From positions 64,752,368-64,816,367 of the forward strand of contig CM069452.1 of the NCBI GenBank assembly GCA_035610835.1: DNA of 64,000 bases. The letters run 5' to 3'. A program made the position numbers and the translations under genes. Positions 22,590-33,430 of this stretch are shown piece by piece. The stretch is from Ophiura sarsii. Its lineage: Eukaryota; Echinodermata; Ophiuroidea; Amphilepidida; Ophiuridae. Within the stretch, counting starts at the first letter, position 1. Each line of letters starts with the position of its first letter. The notes below the pieces were generated by a model, which searched no databases, was not told the DNA's origin, and saw only the letters and a program-made list of their open reading frames with translations.

Positions 22590-23417
22590 ATGGCATCAAC
22601 CACCGTCATTGCAATACTGCTGGGCTTAAGTCTCTCGTCATCTTTGGTTATATCGTGTCCATCTGAATGCTCTTGTAGTAGATCATCTACTAGTGCTTAT
22701 GTGTTATGTAGCAATAGACAACTTACATCAGTACCAAGAAACATCCCACATGTGACCACAAATTTGATGTTGGATGACAACGATATATCGTTCATCGAAA
22801 ATGGAGCTTTTGCAGGACTTACCAATCTGAAATATCTGCATTTACCTAGGAATATCATTACGATGATCAACCCAAACGTTTTCAGTGATCTTCGAAGCTT
22901 AGACGACCTGATCTTGAGTAACAACAATATATCGTTCATCGAAAATGGTACTTTTGCGGGACTTTACAATCTGAAATATCTTAATTTATCTACGAATGTC
23001 ATTACGATGCTAGACCCAAACGTTTTCAGCGATCTTCGAAGCTTAACATACCTGAGCTTGGGTAACAACAATATATCATACATCGAAAATGGTACTTTTT
23101 CGGGACTTACCAATCTGAACTCTCTTGATTTATCTGGTAATATCATTATGATGATCAACTCAAATCTCGTCAGCGATCTTCAAAGCTTACAATCCCTGGA
23201 CTTGAAGGACAACCATATATCGTTCATCGAAAATGGATCTTTTTCGGGACTTACCAATCTGAGAAGCCTTTGGCTATATGAGAATGTCATTACGATGATC
23301 AACCCGAACCTTTTCAGCGATCTTCGAAGCTTAGAAGATCTTTACTTGAACGATAACAATGTCTCGTACATCGCAATTGAAACCTTTGCGGGACTTACAC
23401 ATTTCAACAGTTTCTAA
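22590..23417 (+). CDS. LRR-Ig receptor, N-terminal part (signal peptide, LRRNT, nine LRRs)
   Basis: The frame opens with a hydrophobic signal peptide (TVIAILLGLSLSSSLVIS), then a cysteine-rich LRRNT cap (CPSECSC...C). Nine 24-residue leucine-rich repeats follow. The repeats alternate between two types, NISFIENGxFAGLxNL and VITMxxPNxFSDLxSL, which gives a 48-residue super-repeat. The frame ends at a TAA at 23415. There, a 2-base insertion relative to the second LRR block (25165-25200) shifts the reading frame. The LRRCT cap continues in another frame at 23418-23680. The product is an extracellular recognition receptor related in layout to LRIG/LINGO/AMIGO-type proteins, but no one-to-one ortholog is recognised. 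If the break is real, a secreted 275-residue LRR protein would be made. Confidence 0.75.
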   Translation: MASTTVIAILLGLSLSSSLVISCPSECSCSRSSTSAYVLCSNRQLTSVPRNIPHVTTNLMLDDNDISFIENGAFAGLTNLKYLHLPRNIITMINPNVFSDLRSLDDLILSNNNISFIENGTFAGLYNLKYLNLSTNVITMLDPNVFSDLRSLTYLSLGNNNISYIENGTFSGLTNLNSLDLSGNIIMMINSNLVSDLQSLQSLDLKDNHISFIENGSFSGLTNLRSLWLYENVITMINPNLFSDLRSLEDLYLNDNNVSYIAIETFAGLTHFNSF

Positions 23418-23723
23418 AATTAAGTGGGAATAACCTAGCTTCTCTACCAGAGGGTGTGTTCCGAGCAGTGACCCAAGGAATTTGTATCAACTTCGATGAC
23501 AACCCGTGGCAATGTGACTGCAATATCCGATGGCTACGTAACTTACTTACCACAGATGTTATAATAACCAAAGATCCCACGGTATGGCATGGACCACAGC
23601 ATGGGATCATTTGCGCGACGCCACCAGCTCACGCTTCACAACGATTAATTAAATATCCAACTCGTATGTACTCCAATAATCCAAACCGACGATGTAGATA
23701 CATACTTAGAGGTCACGCCAGGG
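23418..23723 (+). pseudogene. Frame-shifted LRRCT segment of the LRR-Ig gene
   Basis: In the +2 frame this reads NLASLPEGVFRAVTQG, DDNPWQCDCNIRWL and GIICATPPAHASQ, a standard LRRCT cap with its cysteines. Both edges are frame breaks. The left has +2 bases near 23400-23412. The right has +1 and -9 bases near 23645-23672 relative to 25380-25430. Together they restore the original frame. They may be real mutations making the gene a pseudogene, or assembly or read errors. Confidence 0.6.
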
Positions 23724-24703
23724 GTGTCGGTTGAAATGGTTTGTTCAGCCATTGGAGATCCTTCTCCAATTATTTCCTGGTCATATACTGATTATCTTGG
23801 TACCCAGCAGAAAGCCATTTCATATTTATTTTCATCAATCTATGAAGAGCATAATTCAAACGGATCTCTAACATTTAAGAATGTTACAAAATCCGATTCT
23901 GGTAACTATACGTGCACAGCAACTAATACACGTGGGTCGGACCAACAACTGTATCATCTGAGAATCCTTCATGACACAACCATGACAACAACTCCAAGCC
24001 CTACTTTTCCTGCCCAATCTACGCGCCCAATTATCCAAACCGACGATGTAGATACATACTTAGAGGTCACGCCAGGGGTGTCGGTTGAATTGGTTTGTTC
24101 AGCCAGTGGAGATCCTTCACCAAATATTTCCTGGTCATATACTGATTATCTTGGTACCCAGCAGAAAGCCATTTCATCAATCTATGAAGAGCATTCAAAC
24201 GGATCTCTAATATTCAAGAATGTTACAAAATCCGATTCTGGTAACTATACGTGCACAGCAACTAATACACGTGGGTCGGACCAACAACTGAATCATCTGA
24301 GAATCCTTCATGACACAACCATGACAACAACTCCAAGCCCTACTTTTCCTGCCCAATCTACGCGCCCAATTATCCAAGCCGACGATGTAGATACATACTT
24401 AGAGGTCACGCCAGGGGTGTCGGTTGAATTGGTTTGTTCAGCCAGTGGAGATCCTTCACCAAATATTTCCTGGTCATATACTGATTATCTTGGTACCCAG
24501 CAGAAAGCCATTTCATCAATCTATGAAGAGCATTCAAACGGATCTCTAATATTCAAGAATGTTACAAAATCCGATTCTGGTAACTATACGTGCACAGCAA
24601 CTAATGCAGGTGGGTCGGACGAACAGGTGTATCATCTGAGAATCGTTCATGACACAACCATGACAACAACTCCAAGCCCTACTTTTCCTGCCCAATCTAC
24701 GCG
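23687..24703 (+). repeat. Coding tandem repeat of Ig-plus-linker modules
   Basis: Three consecutive units, the second and third of 339 bp (113 codons) and the first 15 bp longer. They are near-identical in DNA, including synonymous sites. Low divergence implies recent unequal exchange or gene conversion. The fourth Ig (25440-25700) carries the same sequence family. Confidence 0.85.
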
Positions 24704-25973
24704 CCCAATTATATCGTGTCCCTCTAAATGCTCTTGTGAATCATCAACCATGACGGTGACTTGTAGCAATAGACGACTTACATCAGTACCAAGAAACATC
24801 CCACAGAATACCATGGAGCTATTCTTGAATAACAACGATATATCGTACATCGCAAATGGATCGTTTGCGGGACTTACAAATCTGACAGGCCTTTATTTAT
24901 CTAGTAATACCATTACGATGATCCACCCAAATCTTTTCAGCGATCTTCGACGCTTAGAATCCCTGAGCTTGAGTAGAAACAAAATATCGTTCATCGGAAA
25001 TGGTACTTTTGCGGGACTTTACAATCTGAAATATCTTGATTTATATAGGAATGTTATGACGATGCTAGACCCAAACCTGTTCAGCGATCTTCGAAGCTTA
25101 GAAACCCTGAGCCTGGATAACAACATTATATCATACATCGAAAATGGAGCTTTTGCGGGACTTACCAATCTGAAAAATCTCTATTTAAGTAGGAATAACC
25201 TAGCTTCTCTACCAGAGGGTGTGTTCCGAGCAGTGACCCAAGGAATTCTTATCCACTTCGATGACAACCCGTGGCAATGTGACTGCAATATCCGATGGCT
25301 ACGTAAATTACTCGTCACAGATTTTATAATAACGGACATAGATGGTACGATCATTTGCGCGACGCCACCAGCTCACGCTTCACAACAATTGCTTGATATC
25401 CAGCCACAGGATCTTGTATGTCCTCCAGTAATCCAAACCGACGATGTAGATACATACTTAGAGGTCACGCCAGGGGTGTCGGTTGAAATGGTTTGTTCAG
25501 CCATCGGAGATCCTTCCCCGACTATTTCCTGGTCATATACTGATTATCTTGGTACCCAGCAGAAAGCCATATCTTCAATCTATAAAGAGCATTCAAACGG
25601 ATCTCTAACATTTAAGAATGTTACAAAATCCGATTCGGGTAACTATACGTGCACAGCAACTAATACAGGTGGGTCGGACCAACAACTGTATCATCTAAGA
25701 ATCGTTCATGACACAACAACTCCAAGCCTTACTACTGCAACCCCTAGTCTTGACTCTAATTCTATAAACCTTGTTTTACCGATATCTATGGCGTTATTAG
25801 GCCTAATATTACTAATCATAATGTGCATATTTGTGTTGATTGTAGTAAGACTGTTAAGACAAAAGGCAAAACGTAAACGCCGTGACTCTGGGAGCATTCG
25901 TGGTTGTGATAATGCCATCACAATGGAACCGCGGGAGACAGCAGACAGACAGTCTGATATCCAAGAGGAATGA
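23724..25973 (+). CDS. LRR-Ig receptor, C-terminal part (Ig x3, second LRR block, Ig, TM, tail)
   Basis: This 749-codon frame is in register with the upstream part. The reading frame really starts upstream, near 23672 (TDDVDTYLEVTPGVSVE), so the ATG at 23724 falls inside the first Ig domain. Order: three C2-type Ig domains, each with a cysteine in VCSA, the SGNYTCTATN motif around the second cysteine, and the tryptophan ISWSY; a threonine/proline-rich linker (TTTPSPTFPAQSTRP) after each; a second LRRNT (CPSKCSC); six LRRs; LRRCT (NPWQCDCNIRWLRKLL, CATPPAHA); a fourth Ig; a transmembrane helix at about residues 681-711 (LVLPISMALLGLILLIIMCI); and a basic stop-transfer (RQKAKRKRR) plus a short 38-residue cytoplasmic tail without a kinase, TIR or ITIM. 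The Ig-linker unit is a 339-bp DNA repeat, nearly identical between 24026 and 24703. No introns are visible. Confidence 0.85.
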   Translation: MSVEMVCSAIGDPSPIISWSYTDYLGTQQKAISYLFSSIYEEHNSNGSLTFKNVTKSDSGNYTCTATNTRGSDQQLYHLRILHDTTMTTTPSPTFPAQSTRPIIQTDDVDTYLEVTPGVSVELVCSASGDPSPNISWSYTDYLGTQQKAISSIYEEHSNGSLIFKNVTKSDSGNYTCTATNTRGSDQQLNHLRILHDTTMTTTPSPTFPAQSTRPIIQADDVDTYLEVTPGVSVELVCSASGDPSPNISWSYTDYLGTQQKAISSIYEEHSNGSLIFKNVTKSDSGNYTCTATNAGGSDEQVYHLRIVHDTTMTTTPSPTFPAQSTRPIISCPSKCSCESSTMTVTCSNRRLTSVPRNIPQNTMELFLNNNDISYIANGSFAGLTNLTGLYLSSNTITMIHPNLFSDLRRLESLSLSRNKISFIGNGTFAGLYNLKYLDLYRNVMTMLDPNLFSDLRSLETLSLDNNIISYIENGAFAGLTNLKNLYLSRNNLASLPEGVFRAVTQGILIHFDDNPWQCDCNIRWLRKLLVTDFIITDIDGTIICATPPAHASQQLLDIQPQDLVCPPVIQTDDVDTYLEVTPGVSVEMVCSAIGDPSPTISWSYTDYLGTQQKAISSIYKEHSNGSLTFKNVTKSDSGNYTCTATNTGGSDQQLYHLRIVHDTTTPSLTTATPSLDSNSINLVLPISMALLGLILLIIMCIFVLIVVRLLRQKAKRKRRDSGSIRGCDNAITMEPRETADRQSDIQEE

Positions 25974-26128
25974 ATAATCCCATCAATTTCATAAACAAAT
26001 CGACGAAGATGGTGTCAGATTAGATTACAGGAACAACCTTAGACTATTGCTATTGGGTGTTTCCATAAATAAGGGCGCCAATGTGTGACATACACAAATT
26101 AGGTCTAAATATTCAAAATGTGCCTATA

Positions 26129-26368
26129 TTAACGCTTTCCACGCGGCTGCAGACGACATTCCAAAATTTCACAAAATGTTTCAAAAATGTCAAAATTATT
26201 GAATTCTATTACTATATTTGGAATCACCATGAGAAATGCATTGAATTAAGTACAAACATGCCTAGTATTGGTTCAGTAATCCTGTAAATAGACTCTGAAA
26301 ATTACGAAAAGGTTTCAGAAAATTCTGTTTTGTAATGGTAAAATTAATAGCCGCGTGGAAAGTGTTAA
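26129..26368 (+). mobile_element. TTAA-flanked MITE (piggyBac-like), 240 bp
   Basis: Ends TTAACGCTTTCCACGCGGCT and AGCCGCGTGGAAAGTGTTAA are inverted with one mismatch and include the TTAA target. It lies 156 bp after the LRR-Ig stop codon. A degraded inverted copy lies upstream of the gene at 22014-22262. Confidence 0.85.
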
Positions 26369-26494
26369 CTGAATAACCACTTTCATAATATGTTCCATTA
26401 TTCTATTTCATGAAAATGGATCAGAACAGGTCATTGAAGCGTACAGAGATACATTTTCATACCATTATAACATCAGTATTTCTTTGAAATACTT

Positions 26495-27065
26495 GTCTCC
26501 CCGTGTAACTGAGACACCAAAAGACACCAAAATGTTCAATTCACTTTTATTTTGTTTTTTCTAAAGGCATTTACCATTGATTTACTCTATAAACATTATT
26601 AATAGTGAAAAGATGAGATTACCTAATTTTTGGGTGGTGGAATTGATATTTCATGCGTCCCCGTGTAACGGAGACACCAAACCTTAATTTCCTTGTAACT
26701 CTAATTATATTGATAAAGTGGAAACTTTTGTTCCACGTATGCTAGGAGCCTATACCAAGAGACAGTTTATACACAATTTACTCATAAAGTGTGCTGGCAC
26801 ATAACTACGATGTTACCCTAAAGTTCTCACAGCGTAACATTTTTGGAGACACCAAACATAATATTCAAACTTAAAAACAGCTATATTTTCTATGTTTGTT
26901 GCAATTTCAGTTTAACTCTTCTATTTTCCTTTAACCTATCAGAGAGGCTTGTAAAATCAACAAAAGGGAAATAAGATGGAGATTTTTGTCACTGTTAAAT
27001 TTAAAGAAAACTGCCTTCACCGTGTAACGGGTTTTTGAGACACCAAATGTTACACGGTGACGGTA
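26495..27065. repeat. Region with recurring CGTGTAACGGAGACACCAAA words
   Basis: CCGTGTAAC(G/T)GAGACACCAAA or close variants occur at 26501, 26661, 26831 (variant) and 27020. The last continues into an inverted TTACACGGTGACGG near 27050. Intervening sequence is unique and AT-rich. It looks like a repeat with spaced short motifs, similar in style to 44332-45132. Function unknown. Confidence 0.55.
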
Positions 27066-27279
27066 AAATTGCCATGTATTCAATTATTACTTCTCAGTAA
27101 TTTGCTTATGAAAAATGTGTTTAACACTTCAAAACTAGTTTGATATTGATCATTTTGCCTACAGATAACACAATTACTCTAAACAAAATCCCCATATTGT
27201 TAATATTTTGACCCTGTCTTAAATGTCACACTTTTTTGCCAAAATTGTAGGATATTTTGCCGAATTTTCTTGATGTTAC

Positions 27280-28880
27280 TGATAGTATATTTTTGGGCCG
27301 ATTGTATGTAAACGTATATTTTATTATATTCTTCTAGCTCCTCCTGTACATTATCTATTGTTCTTCACGTCGATTATATCTACGATTTTTTTTGATGTTC
27401 TGATTTTTGAAAAGGTTTAGTTACTTCTCGAAGTGTATTATAGATAATTCATTCGCTATCAGTACATTCGTGCTTAATAATAATATGTTGTGTGATAGCT
27501 TTGGTTAGTATTATTTGGGTGAAAAGTTGTATAAACGTATTATAAATCTAGTATTGATGCTGCTTTATAATAACATATATATATTCTTCTAGAGCTCCTC
27601 CTGTGCATTATCCATTGTTCTTCATGTCGATTATATCTACGACTTATAATACGCTTATAACCCCCTATTGTCCTTTAGCCGTTGTTCTTCATTATATCTA
27701 CGAATTTTGTAATGTTCTGATTTTTAAAAAGGTTTAAGATACTTCTTGACGTATTATGACAGATAATTCATTCGCTATCAGTGCATTCGTGACTAATCAT
27801 ATTATGTTGTGTGATAACTTTGGTTATTATTATTTGGTTGAAAAGTTGTATAAACTTATTATAAATCTAGTATTGCTGCTGCTTTATGTTATTGATATTT
27901 GTTGGGACGACTGTATGTAAACGTATATTTTATTATACTCTTCTAAATCTCTTCCTATTATACATTATTATACTGTTATACATTATCTATTATTCCTCAC
28001 GTCGATTATATATACGAACTATTGATACGCTTAGAACTCTTCCTATTGTCCATTAGTCATTGTTCTTCACGTCGATTATATCTACACTTTTTTTAACGTT
28101 CTGATTTTTGAAAAGGTTTTGATACTTCTCGAAGTGTATGATAGATAATTCATTCGCTATAAGTGCATGAATGCCTCGAGCGATTATCAAGTACGAATGC
28201 ACTGTAGCTCATCAATTATCCTTATCATATAGATAATGTACATGTTTATATGTACACAAACTAAAAGTTTGGTAAGATTCTTTGGGATCCTTCTTGCACA
28301 ACTCCATTATTAGCCTACATAACTATTACATTTAGAAGTCAATTTTTTATGGAAAACAGAGTGATCGTCTACAATTATTTTATGTGATAGCTTTGTTTAG
28401 TATTATTTGGGTGAAATGTTGTATAAACTTAATATAAATTTAGTATTGCTGCTGTTTTATGTTATTGGTAGTATATTGGTTGGGGCGACTGTATGTGAAC
28501 GTATATTTTATTATACTCTTCTAGAGCTCCTCCTGTACATTATCTATTGTTCTTCACGTCGATTATATCTACGATTTATTTAATGTTTTGATTTTTGAAA
28601 AGGTTTAGATATTTCTCGAAGTGTATGATAGATAATTCATTCGCTATCAGTGCATTCGTGCTCAATAATCGCTCTCAGCCTCTCGCCCTTGCGCCTGTCA
28701 GCGTTCGAGGGCAGTGCACGAAGGCCTCGAGCGCGCTATTATCAAGTACGAATGCACTGTAGCTCATCAATTATCCTTAACATATAGATAATGTACATGT
28801 TTATATGTACACAAACTAAAAAGCTTGGTAAGATTCTTTCCTTCTTGCACAGCTCTATTATTAGCCTACATAATTATTAA
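27280..28880. repeat. Degenerate tandem repeats, units of ~300-560 bp
   Basis: Blocks sharing TTCTTCACGTCGATTATATC recur near 27360, 27615, 27985, 28055 and 28550. GATAATTCATTCGCTATCAG recurs near 27447, 27765 and 28630. A ~140-bp block starting GAATGCACTGTAGCTCATCA occurs near 28192 and 28750, 555 bp apart. No coding potential. Confidence 0.7.
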
Positions 28881-29480
28881 CATTTAAGAAGTCAACTTTC
28901 TTACCGGTGTGAAAGGAGCCATATACACAGGGAGGGGGGAGGGGGGGGGGCGGTACTTACTGGAATGAGGTCACGGGGATGTGCCGCCAAATAGAGTCCC
29001 ATTTTTCACTCTCTGGTATATGGATGACCCCTTTTCAAGGCCATTTTTTGTAAATGTATGGGTCTAATATCCTTAATTTTGCTGTTTTTCAACGACATTT
29101 TAGCCAAATCTGACAAATATATAGGAAAATTATGGGTTTCCGGTAAATATATGGGTCTATTTTCATTTTGCTGGCGGCAGATCCTTACCAAAAAAAAAAT
29201 CTAAATCCCCTCCCCCCTTATTTGTACGTGCATTTTGATACGGCATTATATTTTAGAACGTATACCTAGTAATTAATGTTAAATAAAATCCCGTTCTCTT
29301 GTGATTTATTGCCAGAACGCACTGCATCTTACAATAAATAACGCCCGATTGTCAACTTTCAGAGATTGATAGGTTTAGATTTTAGAAGTCAAGATTCCAA
29401 AACCCTTACACTCCTGAACCCTAGTATTAAATCCCACTTGAAAACTATGCTGGCAGCAAGTGCAGGTCAAGCTCAATGTA
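28881..29480. other. Spacer with a short-motif repeat
   Basis: Between 29000 and 29170, TATATGGGTC-like words recur in a spaced manner, another old repeat. G-rich and C-rich patches flank it (28935-28950 and 29205-29216). No gene is supported. Confidence 0.3.
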
Positions 29481-29489
29481 GAATAATTA

Positions 29490-29577
29490 GATAAACACTG
29501 TTTTTCGATCGAAAAAGATAGTTTATCTATAAACTCATTTTATCAAATTGAAAAACAATGTTTTTCGATCGAAAAAC
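29490..29577. repeat. Palindromic TCGATCGA repeat, left part
   Basis: TTTTTCGATCGAAAAA and GTTTATCTATAAAC words recur here, and related words appear at 32826-32900 and 33431-33529. Probably one tandem family later split by the LINE insertion. Confidence 0.55.
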
Positions 29578-30789
29578 CTTTTTTTTAATCAAATCCAATT
29601 TTTTTCCTTCTTTTTCCAAATTTATTTTCAATCATTCACACCTTTTGCATAGCATGCTCACAATACAATATGTAGTCACAAATACAGAAATTAATCCATG
29701 TTTGCATCACATGGCCAAATCATACAGTATAACAAATATATTTCTTAAAGATTAGTTCATTCAAAACATTTATACATTTAATAATCTCTATTTTGTAAAA
29801 CACTTTTCATGAACTGAATCATTTGATAGTTTTAAACTCTTTTTAAATAAATATATCAAAATCTAATGTTTGAGAGCCTAAAATTTGTATTTGGTACTTG
29901 TGTATTTCTCACTTTTAAGTAAGTAAAAGTAAATAATTTATCGAAGATCAATGTGTTTCTCTAGGTTTTCTATGTTTTTCGTTATCAAGCAATCACATAT
30001 CTCATCAAGAATACATACTTTGACACTATATATTTGTACATATCTATATTAATCAACATCATATACTTATTAAACATAATTCTTTTATTTAAAACAAACT
30101 AGCCATATCATTCAGAATTTTGCTTTTCTATATGAATAATCCTCTCAAACAGTGATATTTCAAACCTTGTCCAAAAAGAAAAGAACACTAAGAGCATTCC
30201 AAAATAGTCATATAATTGGTTGGTTTTTTTCTGTTTTTTTCTTCTTCTATTTTCAAAAAAATTAAACAAAGCTTTTAAGCTTTGTTTAATTTTTAATCTT
30301 AAAAGATTTACATTCTTACTTACATTTCAAATATAATTAATTAAATCATCCGAGCTCATTATAGGTTTTGCGTTTTAGATTAAGTTTGAGTAAACAAATA
30401 ATCAAATCAAACAATCACATTCCACATCATTTACGGGTTTACATATAGTTTGTGTCTTCATAATGATAGTGCACGTTTACATTTACCATGGAAACATATC
30501 AAAACAACAAAACAAACATATCTAACATAATTCCTTTTTTCCTCTTTAAAAACATATCATGTTATGGCATATTGCGTATACTTAATTTGCTTCAAAATTG
30601 TCAAAAATCACTTTAATCATTTCTTTATCATCTTCAAGTGTGTTCAAAAAAGCTCTTAAAACTTATTTGTTCCCTTAACAGTTTTTCTGCATTTGTTTCC
30701 AATCTATTTTGTATGTATCATAATATATTGTACTATGCTCAAGTTACACTCACATTATGTAGTTTGTTGTAATTTTAAGGTTATTATCT

Positions 30790-30963
30790 TGTAAGCGCTC
30801 TGAGCCTTTTGGAAATGGCGCAATTAATGCTTTCTGTATTGTATTGTATTGTATTGTATTGTATTGTATTGTATTGTATTGTATTGTATTGTATTGTATT
30901 GTATTGTATTGTATTGTATTGTATTGTATTGTATTGTATTGTATTGTATTGTATTGTATTGTA
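30790..30963 (+). repeat. L2-like 3' tail followed by (GTATT)n
   Basis: GTAAGCGCTCTGAGCC and GGCGCAATTAATGC precede about 25 perfect GTATT pentamers (30836-30963). A GCGCT..GAGC..GCGC(T)AT tail ending in a simple repeat is typical of L2-clade LINEs and the SINEs that share their tails. Assignment by motif only. Confidence 0.5.
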
Positions 30964-31358
30964 TGTTCTACAACATTTCCTAATCTAACCATTCAACACA
31001 CAATAGTGTAAGCCTTTATAACTATATTCAATTATTTTTCAAATAAAAATATCAAATTTGGGTGTTTCCCATATTTGTATTTACTTATGCAAAGCTTTGC
31101 AATTACAATCAATCTACTAGTATTTATATACTTGTTTTCTTTATCGTTTCCTTAATAAAAACCCAAACATAGCATCAGTAAGAGATATATTTTAATATAT
31201 CTCTATATCATTATATCATTTCTATATCATTAAAATGGTTTTTGCTCTTGCTCCTTGCTATTCCCATTTTTTCTAAAAGAATATTTGTAGGATATATATT
31301 ACTCAAGATTTTCCAGTTTAAAGTTATTAGCCTTGCTTCATTGGCCTGGGATAGTACG

Positions 31359-32800
31359 TTATTTTCCAAATGGTCTCCCATACAAAATTATAATTTGGAA
31401 ATTTTCTTGCTCAGAAAATTTGGAAAATTGGTTTGACAGAAATGTCAGAAATCTACCACGAACAATTTTAGATGTACATTGTTCTAAAGGATAAACGATC
31501 AGTTTATTTTGTATAAAATGTTGGTGGACTTTATTTGATTCTTTCCAGCTTTCTGGAATGGATGATAGTAACGTTAAATAATCTAACATGACACCACCAG
31601 GCTTTTTTAATTTTATCATTTAAGTACTGCATTGATCGTTTTGAACCATCTTCGTTATACAATGAAGATACAATAATATAGCCATTTAGGATCCAATGTT
31701 TGAAGTACAATGTTTTGCCATTATATTTTATATTTTCGTTATTCCAAAGAATTTCTGGTTCGTCATTCTTTATTTCATCAATGTATGTTATTCTTTTACA
31801 TTTTATCCATAATTCAACAAGCTTGCGGTTAAATAATTCCATGTGGTTTATTTCTTGTAGACACATTTCATTCAAAGACTTAAAATTACAATTTCATTTA
31901 AATATGTCGATACCAATACTGAGTTTTTGAAATTCAAATAATGCTATATTTTTCCAAGTAGAGACCATTTCATTTGTCAATCTCTTTATCCAAGAAAATT
32001 TCAGAGAATCTAAAAAGTCGCGAAGGATTATCATTTTCAAACCACCTTTTTCAAAATCGTTAATTATCGTTCTTCTTTTTACCTTTTCCTTTCCTCCCCA
32101 TACAAATTGAAAAAGGAGTGTATTGAGTTCTTTTATTATCCTGAAGATTCAGTATGCTCGATACATATGTTAGTTGTGACGCTAATAGGCTCTTTGTGAG
32201 ATTAATTTACCAATCATTGTCAAATCTCTTCCTTTCCAAGCTTTTATTATGTTTTTAATTTTCTTTATTTTTCCTTCCCAATTCTGAGGTATCTCATTAG
32301 CAGACTTAGTACTACTAAAACTAATACCGAGTGATTTTACTTTATTATATGGGTAAAGCTTCCATTTCAGATTACACACTTTCTTTTGCCTAGTTTTACT
32401 TGACCCAATCATTGCTTCAGTTTTTGTTTTATTTAACCTAAGACCTGATACGGTGGAAAATTCGTCTAAGACTTGTAAAACTATTTGTACATACTTTTCA
32501 TCCCCCACAAATACTGTCATATCATCAGCATACATAGATAAATGTACTTCATTTTTACAAAAATTTCGAAGGGGAAAGTTCAATACCCTTAATATCTTTA
32601 TGTTGCCTTATCTTGCAAGCCAATACTTCAATTGATACAATGAATAATAATGCAGAAAGGAGACAACCTTGTCTCACACTTTTGTCCAATGTGAACAATT
32701 CTGAGACATTACCATTCTGCACAATACCACTGCTTGTACCATTATAAAATTTCTTCACCCATTTTATAAAATCATACCCAAAGTTAAGCTTTTCTTAAAC
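31359..32800 (-). pseudogene. Degenerate LINE reverse transcriptase, C-terminal part
   Basis: Reading the minus strand downward: KKFYNGTSSGIVQNG and RQGCLLSALLF (RT motif with the RQGC..S..LF signature) at 32758-32650, then the catalytic YADDMTVF near 32530 in a second frame. LGISFSSTKS and the thumb-side WKGRDLTMIGK follow, then FVWGGKEKVKRR and NDFEKGGLKMI near 32110-32030. A post-RT segment lies at 31875-31531. Several frame changes and stops break it. The order and motifs fit L1/Tx1-type non-LTR elements. The endonuclease is missing through 5' truncation. Confidence 0.7.
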
Positions 32801-32856
32801 TGTGATCTTTTTTCCAAAAATATAGTTTATCAAATTGAAAAAACAATGTTCTTCGA

Positions 32857-33430
32857 AAAATGTGCTGATCGATAAACTCTGTTTATCGATAAACACGTGT
32901 TTTTTGGTAAAAGGTCGTGTGCCTTGAGTTGGGACCCCTTTATGTGACATGTACGAACAATGAAAAAATCACGTGGGTTATGCTTAAACTATCTTGTAAG
33001 TTACAGAGCAATATGCCTCCTAATTACTTCAAAATCAGAGTTAACTTATTTTCTGAGTGTTTTTTTTGTTCGCAAATAAAATTTCATGGTTTGACACCGT
33101 GTTAACGCCGTTTCAAGTGTTTCCGGCTACGATCGCAACTGTACACAAGTGTGGTATTTAGACATCATAACTATAGAGAAAAATACAAAATACTTAGAAC
33201 GGCGTCAGTCAATCCAGAATGAGGCATGAACATTATCTGGCAGTGTCGACTGTCAACCTATATACGCGTACAAAATGACTGATTTTTGTGCTGCTCAGAG
33301 GTATAAAACCCTGGTTGAGGACACCATTATCTTCCCCTAATGAACCTGTTAGGCATTGTCACGAGACAAGCAGGCACCATCGACAGGATGAAGTTATTTC
33401 TATTGACACAACAGTTATTGTCACACAACC
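32857..33430. other. Spacer with repeat fragments
   Basis: CAAGTTACAGAGCAATATG and CTAATTACTTCAAAATCAGA (32998-33043) resemble an arm of the TTAA MITE at 10957-11331. The rest shows no supported feature. Confidence 0.35.

Larger units (their letters stand above)
29569..32825 (-). mobile_element. 5'-truncated L1/Tx1-like LINE with long TSDs
   Basis: The element lies on the minus strand. Its 3' tail is seen as a T run at 29579-29586 and its 5' end is near 32825. The flanks TTTATCAAATTG...CAATGTT..TTCGA at 29538-29568 and 32826-32856 match over about 30 bp with a few changes, as target-site duplications of a non-LTR retrotransposon. Coding remains cover the C-terminal half of the reverse transcriptase and the downstream domain. 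A pentamer tract with an L2-like tail (30790-30963) is nested inside. Confidence 0.65.

Noticed and set aside
22014..26368. One large transposon with the LRR-Ig gene as cargo
   Set aside because: The right copy alone is a complete 240-bp element with its own TIRs and TTAA sites, so two separate MITE insertions explain the inverted pair.
30750..30992. 80-codon minus-strand ORF with QYNTI repeats
   Set aside because: Translation of the (GTATT)n pentamer tract.
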